Below, piece by piece: positions 17,735 to 27,224 of a stretch of 59,582 bases of DNA (positions are counted from its first letter, which is position 1; each line of letters starts with the position of its first letter). Below the pieces are notes generated by a model. It was given only the letters and a program-made list of their open reading frames with translations. It searched no databases and was not told where the DNA came from. Source of the DNA: an uncultured bacterium (GTDB lineage Bacteria; Planctomycetota; UBA1135; GCA-002686595); the NCBI GenBank assembly GCA_937896235.1, contig CALBMX010000007.1, positions 1-59,582 on the forward strand, read 5' to 3'. Position numbers and translations under genes: made by a program.

Positions 17735-19606
17735 TCAGCGGAGAATCCGGCGCCTGATGCTATAGCCCGCCGTCTCGCCAGCCGGTGTCAGCTCCACGAC
17801 TTGGAAGGAGAGCTCTTGTCCAAGCTCCAGCTGTTGCCAGAAGTCTTCGGGGATAGGGAAGTCCCCCCCAATGGCAGCGCCAACGTAGGCTGTTGCACGC
17901 ATCAGGATTCCGGACTCACTCCAAGGCAAGTCGATCAAATCACGATTGTCGATACCTAGGTAGACCTCGTAAACGTGAGCTGGGCGCGTTTGCCAGGATA
18001 GTGTCGGCGACGGCCCGCCCGATGCTGCATCCGAAGGCGCAACTGGCCATGAGAGAGATGGCGCGCCGTCAACCAACCATCGCACGGTGGTGTTGGTGGC
18101 CAGAACCTCTGGCATGGGAGCCCGCTCCGCATTGGTGGCAGCAATCCCCGGGGCCTCGTTCCATCCCTCGGGACGCAAGCGACCGACCAGCATCGGGAAT
18201 GCAGCAAGCGAGAGGACCAAAGACAGGATCGCAAAGGGCCTGAGGAGGCGCAACCGTTCGAGTCCTAGCCCTACCGGAAAAATAACGGCAACAAGGAAAG
18301 GGTACAGATGGCGTCCTTGCGGCTGTGAGAACCTTAGGTTGAACCACAGCTCAGCCAATTGAATCGTAACCGCCGTCAGAAACAAGAACACCATGGCGGC
18401 AGATCGTCTGTCGAGAGCCCCCTCGTCCCCTCCGCCCCATCGGAAAGCAGAGCGCAATGAACGAAGGAGCCCAAGACTTCCTAGGGCGCCACTGATCAGC
18501 ATCAACCCCATCACTGGATAGGAGATCCAGCCTTCGAACCAAACAGCCATCCAACCAAAGTCCGCGAACCAACTCAGAAACAGAGTTTGTGCATAGTTCC
18601 AAAGGCCGAGAGCATTCCAAACAGCCGGCTCCAATCCCGTTGGGTTGTGGTACTCACTGATGCCTTGATAATGCCACATCCAAAGCGGGTGTCCGGACTC
18701 GAACCAACTCGAAATGTAATAGGGCCCGGCGACGGCGAGAAGGGACGCTAACGAGAGCCCCATCGTTGCGAGATTTGCACGCCCTTGGCGTTGTGCGAGA
18801 AGGGCCGCGAGTCCAAATACAGGTAAGAGCACAAGCCCGTTCAGCTTGGTCAACGCGCAAAGCCCAACACACAGACCTGCAAGCATTGACCACCGCCAAG
18901 AGCTCGACTCACCTGCAATCCACTCAACCATAGCCCACAGGGCCAAGCATCCAAATGCCGCCACCGTTAGGTCCATCGTGAGTGTGCCAGAGAGGAACTG
19001 GAGCTGAGGCGTCCACGCAAGTAGAGCAGTAAACCACAAAGCCCGTCGATCACATCCGAATGCGCGTCGCAACGTTAGCCACGAAGCAAGCAAAGCCAGG
19101 GCGCCCCAAAGAGCCGTCGTCATCCGCAAGAGGCGGAAAGAGCCCACCGCTCCCTCGAAGATCCCTTGGCTCGAAGCCTCGTCGCCGCCATGACGATAGA
19201 ACAGCCTCGACATGGGCGCATCTAGCAGCTCCTCAACGGACGTCCCGGCTGCCGATGCAGCTTCTTGAGCATGGCGATTTCGCAAGAAGTCCCGGCTCAT
19301 GACGGGAGTAGGTACCCACGTATTGCAGTCGAGCGCTCGATAAGTCGGAAGTGTTGCCAAGAACCAAAGTGGTGGAAGAAGTCCACGGCTTAGATGTTCG
19401 AGCTCGTAGGTCATCTCCGTTGATGGAGTCACGAGATGCCCCTCGTGGTCGATATAGCGAATATAGGTCAGGTTATCCGGCTCATCCGGGCCTTCAAAGA
19501 TGGGGACCATAAGGGCGTGAGTAAAACTCAACGCCAGAAACGAAGCGACCAGCCCAGCAAGCAAGCGCCAGCCTCCCACGGGATTCACTTTGGACATCTC
19601 ACCCAC
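17735..19606 (-). CDS. DUF2142-like polytopic membrane protein
   Basis: The protein has about a dozen hydrophobic helices and the N-terminal signature FEGPDEPDNLTYIRYI, which matches DUF2142 proteins (relatives of GT-C and GT39 glycosyltransferases) thought to move sugars across the membrane. A soluble C-terminal region of about 130 residues follows the last helix. I chose the GTG at 19606 because AAGGAG lies 6 nt upstream. It overlaps the end of the NAD(P)HX epimerase gene by 8 bp. An ATG at 19597 or 19636 is possible. The exact sugar and acceptor are unknown. Confidence 0.82.
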   Translation of the reverse strand: MGEMSKVNPVGGWRLLAGLVASFLALSFTHALMVPIFEGPDEPDNLTYIRYIDHEGHLVTPSTEMTYELEHLSRGLLPPLWFLATLPTYRALDCNTWVPTPVMSRDFLRNRHAQEAASAAGTSVEELLDAPMSRLFYRHGGDEASSQGIFEGAVGSFRLLRMTTALWGALALLASWLTLRRAFGCDRRALWFTALLAWTPQLQFLSGTLTMDLTVAAFGCLALWAMVEWIAGESSSWRWSMLAGLCVGLCALTKLNGLVLLPVFGLAALLAQRQGRANLATMGLSLASLLAVAGPYYISSWFESGHPLWMWHYQGISEYHNPTGLEPAVWNALGLWNYAQTLFLSWFADFGWMAVWFEGWISYPVMGLMLISGALGSLGLLRSLRSAFRWGGGDEGALDRRSAAMVFLFLTAVTIQLAELWFNLRFSQPQGRHLYPFLVAVIFPVGLGLERLRLLRPFAILSLVLSLAAFPMLVGRLRPEGWNEAPGIAATNAERAPMPEVLATNTTVRWLVDGAPSLSWPVAPSDAASGGPSPTLSWQTRPAHVYEVYLGIDNRDLIDLPWSESGILMRATAYVGAAIGGDFPIPEDFWQQLELGQELSFQVVELTPAGETAGYSIRRRILR

Positions 19607-20306
19607 AAGACACTCCTTCGTTTCGCAACGCGACATCTATAAGCCGTCGAGGTATGCCTATCTCGGCGATGGTCAAGTGGCCAACGTGAGCTGGCCCCGA
19701 CCTCAAAAACAAGCCTGGCTTGGGCACTACAAAGGACACCGTGTGGGAGGCGCGAATCGCGACACCAAGAACCTCCCCCGTATCTCCATGCAGACCACTT
19801 GGAATGTCAACGGCAAGCACCGCAGCCGCTGACTCGTTTGCAAGGGCGACCACTTCACTCCACGGGCTACGAAGGTCGCGCGTCAGGCCAGTCCCAAACA
19901 TCCCGTCGACAATGAGCGAGGGACTCGTCTCCAACGCGCCTGCGAAATCGGAGGGGCTCTCGATCAAAGTTTGCAGAGGGCTAAGCTCACACCACAGCCG
20001 CGCATTCTCCCTCGTATCTGAGGACAGGGATCCGATATCGTTGGCATCCCCAATAAAGAAAAGGCGTACATCGACGCCCCGATTGTGAAGCGTCCGGGCG
20101 ACCACAAATCCGTCCCCTCCATTGTTTCCCGGTCCTGCAAGCACCAGGACTGGGCCACTCCTCGCAGCCCCTTCAAGGAGCTGACAGCAGACGTCCGCGC
20201 ATGCCCGGCCCGCGTTTTCCATCAACAGAAGTGAGAGCACTCCGCAGTCCGTGATCGCTGCGCGGTCGAGCTCACGAACAGCGGAGCAGGGCAAAGTGAT
20301 GGGCAT
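19599..20306 (-). CDS. nnrE: NAD(P)H-hydrate epimerase
   Basis: NnrE (YjeF N-terminal domain) converts R-NAD(P)HX to the S form for repair of hydrated NAD(P)H. The sequence shows AVRELDRAAI at the N terminus, GPGNNGGDGFVVAR, the phrase DGMFGTGLTRDLRSP and the catalytic-loop region AVDIPSGLHGDTGEV. It is a stand-alone epimerase; the NnrD dehydratase domain with which it is often fused is absent. The ATG at 20306 matches the family start; a GTG at 20342 would overlap the upstream gene. It lies in a leftward cluster between the HEAT-vWA and DUF2142 genes. Confidence 0.93.
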   Translation of the reverse strand: MPITLPCSAVRELDRAAITDCGVLSLLLMENAGRACADVCCQLLEGAARSGPVLVLAGPGNNGGDGFVVARTLHNRGVDVRLFFIGDANDIGSLSSDTRENARLWCELSPLQTLIESPSDFAGALETSPSLIVDGMFGTGLTRDLRSPWSEVVALANESAAAVLAVDIPSGLHGDTGEVLGVAIRASHTVSFVVPKPGLFLRSGPAHVGHLTIAEIGIPRRLIDVALRNEGVSCG

Positions 20307-20320
20307 CAGATCTGTGGCTA

Positions 20321-21880
20321 CTAAAGTTCGATGGAAGTGCACTCGCCACCGGTCGAGGAAGCAAGCTCCTCCCAGAAGCCGGTAAGGAACCCGCTTGCAC
20401 CGACTAGCAGAGCGTCATAAGTCACGCCCCTAAAGCGATTTTGCTCCACGAGTAGGTCGACCATCAACTCCATATTCCAGCGCTGACCACCGGACGGAGC
20501 TCCATCGGTCAGGACGATAATCGTATCCACCTCCGGATCTGAGAGTGCAAGCTGAATAGCGTCGTACACGTTACCTGCTCCACGAGCTCGACAGTCCGTA
20601 AAGAATGCCTTCGCCGCCTCGCGGTTTTTCCCATTCGCCTTTTGAAGCTCGTCCATCCAGGGAACGGGATCATTGATGTATGGAATCACGTTAAACAAAG
20701 TGTCTTCGGTCAGGTGATCAATCGCTTTCTGAAGCTCGCCTCCGACAATGTCCTTGGGCACGGTCCCGTCATCTTCTTTGTTCCATATGGACCCCGACAG
20801 GTCGATCAGGAAACAAACCCGATCGCTCAAGATCGGTAGTCCGGCAAAAGCGACGGTGGCTTCCCCACGGTCCGACTTCCTCTTTTCGTTACGCCGAAGC
20901 GCGGGAGTCCAATCACTGTCGAGGCCCTCTTGCCATTTTTGCCAAGGTCGGACATCAAGTCTGTACTTCATTCCCGAAAGGAGCTGGAGAGCATCCACGA
21001 TACGCCAGCGAATTCGCGGCCGGACCTCCACCTCCAGCCTCTCTACTAGCAGAGCGACTCCGTCTTTCGTTCCGAGTGCTTCGATGCCATCTATCGCGGC
21101 ACTGCGAACGGAAGATTCCAAAGAGAGGGCACTTAGGCGCAACAACTCGAGAGCTCCTTCCGGATCCTGTTCGGCGAGCAGGGGGGCGATTCGCGCCACA
21201 CCACACAGCGCTCCTGGAAGTTTATCTTTGGCCATCTTCCTCGCTAAGGCCATCGCCTCCTCGGGCGTAGCAATCGCGCCATAGGCGAGGAGGGCGGCTC
21301 CCCGGACGGCCCCGTCTCGATCCCCAAGCGCCATCTTATAGAGTGGCTTTTGTAGCTCCCGCTGAACGTCTCCAAGCAGGTGTTTCCCGTTAGCAAGCCG
21401 CTCCAAACTCCAAAGAATCAAGCGTCGCACTTCGGGCTCTTTGTCGTTCAACTGCTTGCCAAGGAACTCCGCGTCAACCCCCATCTCCCTTCGACCAATC
21501 AGCTCTGCCACACGCGTGCGAATGAGCACGTCCTTGGAGTTAAGACCATCTCTGCCCCACAGGAGCTTCAAGACTTTCTCGTCACTGAGATGGGCAAGCT
21601 GAAGCTGAGCTTCGTCCGCTGGCCGTCCTTTGTCATTGCCAAGCGCCTCGACAACCAACTTCCAGGACGCTGTCGTATTGAGAACGACGCACTGCCGGAC
21701 CACAGCGCGGCGGCGAGCCTCATCCTTGCTATACAGCTCTTTCTCAAGCTGCTCCAAGTCCATGTCCTTCACATCATCGAGCATCGGGCCCGCTACGAAG
21801 ACTGAAGCCATCGGCAGCGCGGCCCCTTCAACGGCCCCCCCCATGCACAAACTCAGCAGGGCAATCGCTAGAGAGTTCAT
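20321..21880 (-). CDS. Secreted HEAT-like repeat and von Willebrand A protein
   Basis: After a signal peptide (about residues 1-20) come alpha-helical HEAT-like repeats from about 40 to 300, with repeated phrases such as EVRRLILWSLERL and SVRSAAIDGIEAL. A von Willebrand A domain follows (about 345-519), with the MIDAS motif DLSGS and IVLTDGAPSGG. Such proteins are frequent in planctomycetes and are thought to mediate adhesion or assembly outside the cytoplasm. Its ATG overlaps the TGA of the 5'-nucleotidase gene (ATGA), so the two are coupled. The exact role is unknown. Confidence 0.88.
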   Translation of the reverse strand: MNSLAIALLSLCMGGAVEGAALPMASVFVAGPMLDDVKDMDLEQLEKELYSKDEARRRAVVRQCVVLNTTASWKLVVEALGNDKGRPADEAQLQLAHLSDEKVLKLLWGRDGLNSKDVLIRTRVAELIGRREMGVDAEFLGKQLNDKEPEVRRLILWSLERLANGKHLLGDVQRELQKPLYKMALGDRDGAVRGAALLAYGAIATPEEAMALARKMAKDKLPGALCGVARIAPLLAEQDPEGALELLRLSALSLESSVRSAAIDGIEALGTKDGVALLVERLEVEVRPRIRWRIVDALQLLSGMKYRLDVRPWQKWQEGLDSDWTPALRRNEKRKSDRGEATVAFAGLPILSDRVCFLIDLSGSIWNKEDDGTVPKDIVGGELQKAIDHLTEDTLFNVIPYINDPVPWMDELQKANGKNREAAKAFFTDCRARGAGNVYDAIQLALSDPEVDTIIVLTDGAPSGGQRWNMELMVDLLVEQNRFRGVTYDALLVGASGFLTGFWEELASSTGGECTSIEL

Positions 21881-23433
21881 TCAGGAACCTCGCGGTAGCG
21901 ATTCTCGTCAGGGATTGTATCGCCTCGCCCTTCCGTCAATGCGTCTTCGCAAAGCTCACGCAAGATGATTCCGGAGTCAACCTTGTTGGCTTCATCCGAG
22001 ATTTGGGCTAGATAGGCGTCACCCCCGCCCGCCAGGAATGAGTTTGTCGCCAACTTGTACTTCGCTTCCAAATCAACGGGTTCGTCTCCAACGAGCAAAC
22101 CACTAAAGGCAACTTCACCTTCGACCGTCTCCCAGAGTACGGTCATCCCGCTGAACTCCACCCCTGAGTGCCGCTTGTCTAGAAGGGCTGAGCTCATGAC
22201 TTCAACCAGCTCCGCCCCACTCAAGTCCATCGTTGTCAAAGTGTTGCCAAAGGGAAGCATCTCAAACAGATTACGGCGCAGGACTGGCCCCGCTTCGAGG
22301 TTGCTTCGGATCCCCCCGCGGTTTTGAATCGCAACATCCGCTCGAGCTCGAGCGCGCATCGCATCGGTGATCCAGTTGCCTGCAGTGCTGCTCTCCGCCC
22401 CCCGGCTCCGGGTGAGGCTACCGGCAACTTCACCGACCAACATATCCATCTCGGCAGCGCTGAGGCTGGCGAGCTCCTCGCAAGCCTCGGCCAGCTCAAG
22501 ACTGGTGCGCTCCCCATCCGGTGCAAGCTCGATCAGCTCGGCACTTGAGTTCAGGACCTCAAACGTTTTGGGGTCTAGGTACAAATCGACACGACCAAGA
22601 GTCGTCGCTTTACAGCCCGTTTGAACGATGAGAGTGTCCCCCTCACGAACCCCCTCCTTCAAGGTCGTGTGCGAATGTCCACCAACGATCAAAGGTAGAC
22701 TGGGATGGGCGGCAGCTAGCTCCCGGTCGATATCCACACCCAGGTGGGTGACCGGAATCACAAGATCGACGGGATCCTCCAGCTTGCCGAGCTCCGCCAA
22801 AACCACTCTGAGCTCTCGTCTTGGATCTACGAAGTCGAGCGCCCGCGCATCCTCATGAGTAATCGTAGGCGTATCCACGGTCAGAAGTCCGACCAAAGCG
22901 ATGCGGACCTCACTTGCCCCGTTGCCGAATTCCACTATGCGATACGGCTCCGCCCAGCTCACACGAGTACCTGTCTCCCGCGAGCGTACATTCGCAAGCA
23001 CACTGGGCACGCCACTCTGTCCAATCAGCTGTGCGAGGTGGGGAACACCGTGGTCAAACTCATGATTGCCAACGCACATCGCGTCGTACTCGATCTGGCC
23101 AAGTAGCTTGGTGAAGTCCACGCCGTCACCAACCAAGCCCTCGGGAGTTCCTTGATACCAATCGCCGCCATCGACGACCAAGACATAGGCTCCCCCCCCG
23201 GTCAGTTCGGCCTCCCGAGCTTCGATTTCGCCTGCGAGTCTTGCAAGCCCGCCGCGCTCGGGGGGATTCTCCCGATCCAGCCATGTGGCTGAGCGTGGAA
23301 GTGCCTGTCCGTGGAGATCGTTAGTGTGGAGTACCACAATGTGCAACGGCTCAGAATCCGTTGCGAGTGGTGTACTTGCGCAACCTGCGAGAAGTAAAAG
23401 ACTGGCTACGTTGCGAAGTGAGAGGAACTGCAT
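21877..23433 (-). CDS. UshA-like 5'-nucleotidase/metallophosphatase lipoprotein
   Basis: This 518-residue protein is a periplasmic calcineurin-like phosphoesterase of the 5'-nucleotidase family. The lipobox ends at LAGC (Cys18). The metal-site motifs are HTNDLHG, VDGGDWYQG, CVGNHEFDHG, VTHLGVD and GGHSHT. The C-terminal 5'-nucleotidase domain includes NWITDAMRARARADVAIQN and MLPFGNTL. The likely substrate is a nucleotide, but UDP-sugars or other phosphoesters are possible. The ATG at 23433 is chosen for the lipoprotein signal. It overlaps the HEAT-vWA gene by 4 bp. Confidence 0.93.
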   Translation of the reverse strand: MQFLSLRNVASLLLLAGCASTPLATDSEPLHIVVLHTNDLHGQALPRSATWLDRENPPERGGLARLAGEIEAREAELTGGGAYVLVVDGGDWYQGTPEGLVGDGVDFTKLLGQIEYDAMCVGNHEFDHGVPHLAQLIGQSGVPSVLANVRSRETGTRVSWAEPYRIVEFGNGASEVRIALVGLLTVDTPTITHEDARALDFVDPRRELRVVLAELGKLEDPVDLVIPVTHLGVDIDRELAAAHPSLPLIVGGHSHTTLKEGVREGDTLIVQTGCKATTLGRVDLYLDPKTFEVLNSSAELIELAPDGERTSLELAEACEELASLSAAEMDMLVGEVAGSLTRSRGAESSTAGNWITDAMRARARADVAIQNRGGIRSNLEAGPVLRRNLFEMLPFGNTLTTMDLSGAELVEVMSSALLDKRHSGVEFSGMTVLWETVEGEVAFSGLLVGDEPVDLEAKYKLATNSFLAGGGDAYLAQISDEANKVDSGIILRELCEDALTEGRGDTIPDENRYREVPE

Positions 23434-23455
23434 GGGATCTATAGTCAAAATAGAG

Positions 23456-23511
23456 GCGCTCCCCGTGAAAACCCCCCGTCCATATGAGGGGGGGCTGATC
23501 ACGAGGAGCAC
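23456..23511 (-). terminator. Long hairpin after the DUF4139 genes
   Basis: In the leftward transcript an outer 13-bp stem (GTGCTCCTCGTGA with TCACGGGGAGCGC, two G-U pairs) encloses an inner C6/G6 stem. A U-rich stretch (CUAUUUU) follows a few bases later. It sits 100-150 nt past the stop of the DUF4139 gene at 23610 and just before the nucleotidase gene. Confidence 0.6.
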
Positions 23512-23609
23512 CCAAGATAACCGGAAGTTTGGGGCGATGTGCTAAGCAGACTGCCGGAGTCTCACTTGGTTGCACCCACGCTCCCAAAAACCTCTAGTAA
23601 CATCCCGAT

Positions 23610-25322
23610 TCACCTCAAACCGATGACCTCCAAGTCCTCGGGGTGGGTCAATTTACGAGCCCAGGTCAAATCGGCCTCGCCATCCTTGGGGACATGCAAA
23701 ATCCATGTCAGCACACCACGCTCTTCACGGTCTCGCTGCCACCTCTCCCCTGTTGACAGAGGTGGAGTGGACGACTCAAGTTCGATCTTGAGCCTCTCGT
23801 CGCTCGACTGCGGTAGCGCCTCTTGCACGATTACATTCACACTTCCATCGGTCGCTGACGAAGTCGAACCGTGGTTAGTGACTCGCACACGCCAAGACTC
23901 TACAACCGATTGGGTGGACCGGAACAGGCTCGGTCCCTTGGACTGATCCTCGATGAGATTGCGCTCCAATGAGAGGCCGGGATCTGCCCCAAGATGCAGG
24001 TCAAACTCCTCACCAACCGTAACGCGGCCCAGCGCGGAGTGACCAATATAGTCGTCTCCAAAATAGACCGAGGCCACGCCCGGTAGCAATGTCCATGGAC
24101 TCGTGTTTTGCGCGTGCCCGCGCAGCCATACTCGCTCGCTTAGAGCTGGAACGGCATAGTGCTCAACCTCGACCTCCAGAGCTGTGCGGCCCACTAGTAA
24201 AGTCGAAGGCTCCTCACGCGACTCGACGGTCTCACGGCGTGGTAATTGGAAGCGCACGGAGAGACCACTGTCGAGCACGCCCGCGAAGCTTGGTTGCCAC
24301 GACCCCGTCTCCCCCTTACCTAAGTACCAAAACGAGGATAGGTCATTTTGAGAATCCGACCTCGCCATGATTTCAGGTAGGCGGCTCGAGGATTCCGTGG
24401 AGGGATCCAAGAGGCCGATCCAAGTCATCTCAAGCTCTGGTCCACGTGATCCCAACTCCGGCCTCGCGCTCGAGAGCATCAAGTTCACGTCCTCCCAATC
24501 CTCCCCAGTGTTTTGCTGCACCTTGGCCCGATAGACGAGCTCTACGGACTTTAGCTGCCTCTCTGCGCGAAGATCGTAGAGCGGTGTCCACCCCGCCTGA
24601 GCGACGAGGTACTCGACCTCCAGCTCCGACGCGCCCCCACGACTTACGACATCAATCTCGAGATCGTAGGTGAAGGCTCCACTGGGCGTCCGCGCACCCG
24701 AGAGTGCCGTCCGCGCAGCCTTGACTGCCTGTTCAGCGTCTTCAAGCTCCCATCCGGCGACTCGGCTGTCGTCTCGAACGCGTTTGAATTCAGCTTCAAA
24801 AAAAGTCACCCCCTCCTCCCAGCGCTGCAAGTCAGCAGATCCTGCCGCTAACTCGGACTGGAAAAGCTCGCGCTCTTGCACAAGCAGACGATCGTAGTAG
24901 CCGACGAGATCACGTGCGGTTTGCGCAGCATCGGTCTTGTGCTCCCACGCGCGTGTCGCACTCTTCCATGCGGCTTCAAGCTCGACCACTCTGGCCCCTG
25001 TCGCGGCTTGAGCGTATTGCAAACGCGTGTCCACGCCGACGACCTCGCCACCCGTGGTGCGAACCCGAATACTCGCGGGATCCATTGCACTTGGGAGCCC
25101 CGAAATCCTGAATTGGCCCTCAGCAGCGGGTAAATACGCGTGTCGAGTGACGATCGCGCTCTCCCCGTAAACGGTCACGTCTGAGACGACGGAGTCGATC
25201 CCAATCAGTGCCTCGGTATCTTGCGCAGAGGAACAAATTGAGAGTACCGCTACGGTCATGAAGAGCGCGCCACCGCGCTTCGCCAGGGAGAGATTTGTTT
25301 GTATTTTCAAAGTGAAATTCAT
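23610..25322 (-). CDS. DUF4139 domain secreted protein (MuiA-like), copy 1
   Basis: This 570-residue secreted protein has an N-terminal signal peptide, a beta-rich region with DVTVYGESAIVTRHAYL, a coiled-coil stretch (about 100-200) and the DUF4139 core, with AGWTPLYDLRAERQLKSVEL and NTGEDWEDVNLMLSSARPE. The family includes mucoidy inhibitor MuiA; its molecular role is unclear. The ATG at 25322 has GGAG 8 nt upstream. It follows its paralogue by 14 bp, so the two form an operon. The pair may work as a hetero-oligomer in the envelope. Confidence 0.88.
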   Translation of the reverse strand: MNFTLKIQTNLSLAKRGGALFMTVAVLSICSSAQDTEALIGIDSVVSDVTVYGESAIVTRHAYLPAAEGQFRISGLPSAMDPASIRVRTTGGEVVGVDTRLQYAQAATGARVVELEAAWKSATRAWEHKTDAAQTARDLVGYYDRLLVQERELFQSELAAGSADLQRWEEGVTFFEAEFKRVRDDSRVAGWELEDAEQAVKAARTALSGARTPSGAFTYDLEIDVVSRGGASELEVEYLVAQAGWTPLYDLRAERQLKSVELVYRAKVQQNTGEDWEDVNLMLSSARPELGSRGPELEMTWIGLLDPSTESSSRLPEIMARSDSQNDLSSFWYLGKGETGSWQPSFAGVLDSGLSVRFQLPRRETVESREEPSTLLVGRTALEVEVEHYAVPALSERVWLRGHAQNTSPWTLLPGVASVYFGDDYIGHSALGRVTVGEEFDLHLGADPGLSLERNLIEDQSKGPSLFRSTQSVVESWRVRVTNHGSTSSATDGSVNVIVQEALPQSSDERLKIELESSTPPLSTGERWQRDREERGVLTWILHVPKDGEADLTWARKLTHPEDLEVIGLR

Positions 25323-25336
25323 CGTCGTTGCTCCGT

Positions 25337-27097
25337 CTAGTACTCGTAGAGTTCCATGTCTTCGGGAAAGGTCATCTTCGAGCGCCACTCCACAGAGGCC
25401 TCACTGCCCTTGGGAACGTTGATCTTCCAAGTCAAGAATCCCTTCTCCTCGCGGTCCCGAGTCCACCGGTCTTCCAGGCTCAAGGGCGGCCTTGCGAAGT
25501 CAACAGCGATTTCGAGAGCCTCATCCCTCGAGCGGGGCAAACTCTCGCGAACAAAGACGTCGACGCTGCCATCCTTTCGAATCCCAGTAGCCCCTTTGTT
25601 TTCCAGGCGGATCCGCCATCCCGCAGCCACAGACGTCCGGCTTCCAAAGAAACCAGATGTGGACGTTTTCTTCTCTAGAGCAACGCGCTCAACGGTGAGG
25701 CCTGGATCCACCCCAAGATGCAGAGGGAATTCCTCCCCCAAGCGAACACTCTCAATGCTTGCGAGTCCGACGTAGTCCCCCCCGAAATAGACAGAGGCAC
25801 TTCCGGGAAGCATGACCCAAGGACTGGTGTTCGTCGTCAGTCCCTGCAACCAGACTTTCTCATCTAGGGAGGGCGTGCAAAAGTGTTCAGGCTGCACCTT
25901 TAAATCGGAACGACCCACAAGTACGCGGGACGTCCCTGGCCGGGATGGAATCGTCTCGGGTCTTGTAATGGAGTAGCGCAACGATGCCCCGGTTGACTGC
26001 ACAGCCGCGTAAAACACCGCAGCATCAAACAGCTCCGGAGCCCGCCGATCCTTTTTGAATTGCAGGGACTCCTCGCCGCTCTCCCTTAGCCCAAAAGCAA
26101 GAGAGTCGGCCGAGAGACTCCCATCCGACGCTACCAGACCTCGCTCCCTTGCGCTGTTGGGATCGTAGAGGTTCAACCAACTCTGGCGGAGCTCTGGCGC
26201 TTGCGCACCATATTCGGGCTGGGCTGTCGACAAGGCCAACTGAACGCCATTCCAATCCTCACCGGTTTGTTGCAGGACCTCCGCCCGATAAGTCAGCTCT
26301 ACCGTCGAGAGGTCCCTCTCCGCTCGAAGATCGTAAGCGGGAGTCCACCCCGCTCCCAACACGATGTACTCAAGAGTCACGTCCCCTGCGCCGGCAGCGT
26401 CAAGCTCAACAAGTACGTCAAACACGCGATGACCTTCGCCCCGGGATCCGAGCTGCCGCTCCAAGTCCAAAGCTGCGATCTCCCCTTCCTTGTCATCGAT
26501 GCCCCATCCGATTTCGCGAAGGCCATGGCGCGTGGCGAGAAGCTTCTTCGAGAGAAACTCTGCACTCTTCTGCCACGCTTGCGGGCTCGGACCGCTTACG
26601 TCTGCCGCTTGTTCCAGCTTCGGCGAAGAGCCCGGATTCATCAATGTCGTGTAGTGCTTCTCCAACTCCCTAGCCGCCCGCTCTTCATCCTGCAACCCTT
26701 GCAGTTCGCGGTGCAGTCGCTTCAGCTCCGTATCCACAGCGGCGAGCCGCGTATCCGCTACTGCCGCCACCCACCTATCGCGAACCTCGACACCCATAAC
26801 CTCCATGCCCTCTCCGCTGACGCGAACCGACTGGGCCTGTAGTGAGGCCGGGAGTCCCGCGAAGACAAAACTTCCCCCACCAGGCGCATGGCCGCGTCTC
26901 TTCACCATCGCCTGCCCGGGATAAACCGTGACCGCTTCCATGACACTTGTGAGGATCGCAGGGTCCTCCGCTCGTGCGGCCAAAGTCGAATGGGAGCCGC
27001 CCACGGTCGTAGCGGCCGAAGGCCCAAAGGGTGCGCCTAGCGCGGACGTCGCTGCAAAGGGAGCCGCCAAGAAAAGGGCGAGAAATGCTTGCTTCAT
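25337..27097 (-). CDS. DUF4139 domain secreted protein (MuiA-like), copy 2
   Basis: This 586-residue paralogue has the same order of parts: signal peptide, EAVTVYPGQAMVKRRGHAP, coiled coil, and DUF4139 core with GAGWTPAYDLRAERDLSTVEL and QTGEDWNGVQLALSTAQPE. It ends in FPEDMELYEY, where copy 1 ends in HPEDLEVIGLR. The ATG at 27097 gives a clean signal peptide; the upstream in-frame extension is Ser-rich and doubtful. It is the first gene of the two-gene leftward unit. The two copies differ enough to be an old duplication. Confidence 0.88.
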   Translation of the reverse strand: MKQAFLALFLAAPFAATSALGAPFGPSAATTVGGSHSTLAARAEDPAILTSVMEAVTVYPGQAMVKRRGHAPGGGSFVFAGLPASLQAQSVRVSGEGMEVMGVEVRDRWVAAVADTRLAAVDTELKRLHRELQGLQDEERAARELEKHYTTLMNPGSSPKLEQAADVSGPSPQAWQKSAEFLSKKLLATRHGLREIGWGIDDKEGEIAALDLERQLGSRGEGHRVFDVLVELDAAGAGDVTLEYIVLGAGWTPAYDLRAERDLSTVELTYRAEVLQQTGEDWNGVQLALSTAQPEYGAQAPELRQSWLNLYDPNSARERGLVASDGSLSADSLAFGLRESGEESLQFKKDRRAPELFDAAVFYAAVQSTGASLRYSITRPETIPSRPGTSRVLVGRSDLKVQPEHFCTPSLDEKVWLQGLTTNTSPWVMLPGSASVYFGGDYVGLASIESVRLGEEFPLHLGVDPGLTVERVALEKKTSTSGFFGSRTSVAAGWRIRLENKGATGIRKDGSVDVFVRESLPRSRDEALEIAVDFARPPLSLEDRWTRDREEKGFLTWKINVPKGSEASVEWRSKMTFPEDMELYEY

Positions 27098-27172
27098 GGT
27101 TGTCCTAGATAAGGAGGAAATAATCGAAAACGAACTGGTTGAGGGAGACACGGGCCCCCTCGTCTTCTAACG

Positions 27173-27199
27173 GTGCAACACAAGGGAACCTTGGTGCAC
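27173..27199 (-). terminator. Weak hairpin after the gamma-glutamyltransferase gene
   Basis: This would be read in the wrong direction for a terminator of the gene at 27225 only if transcription stopped earlier; it lies 25 nt beyond that gene's stop in the leftward transcript. The stems are GTGCA/TGCAC and AAGG/CCTT, separated by a small internal loop. No U-tract is present. Confidence 0.3.
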
Positions 27200-27224
27200 T
27201 CTTAGAAATCTCTGATCGTTCGTG

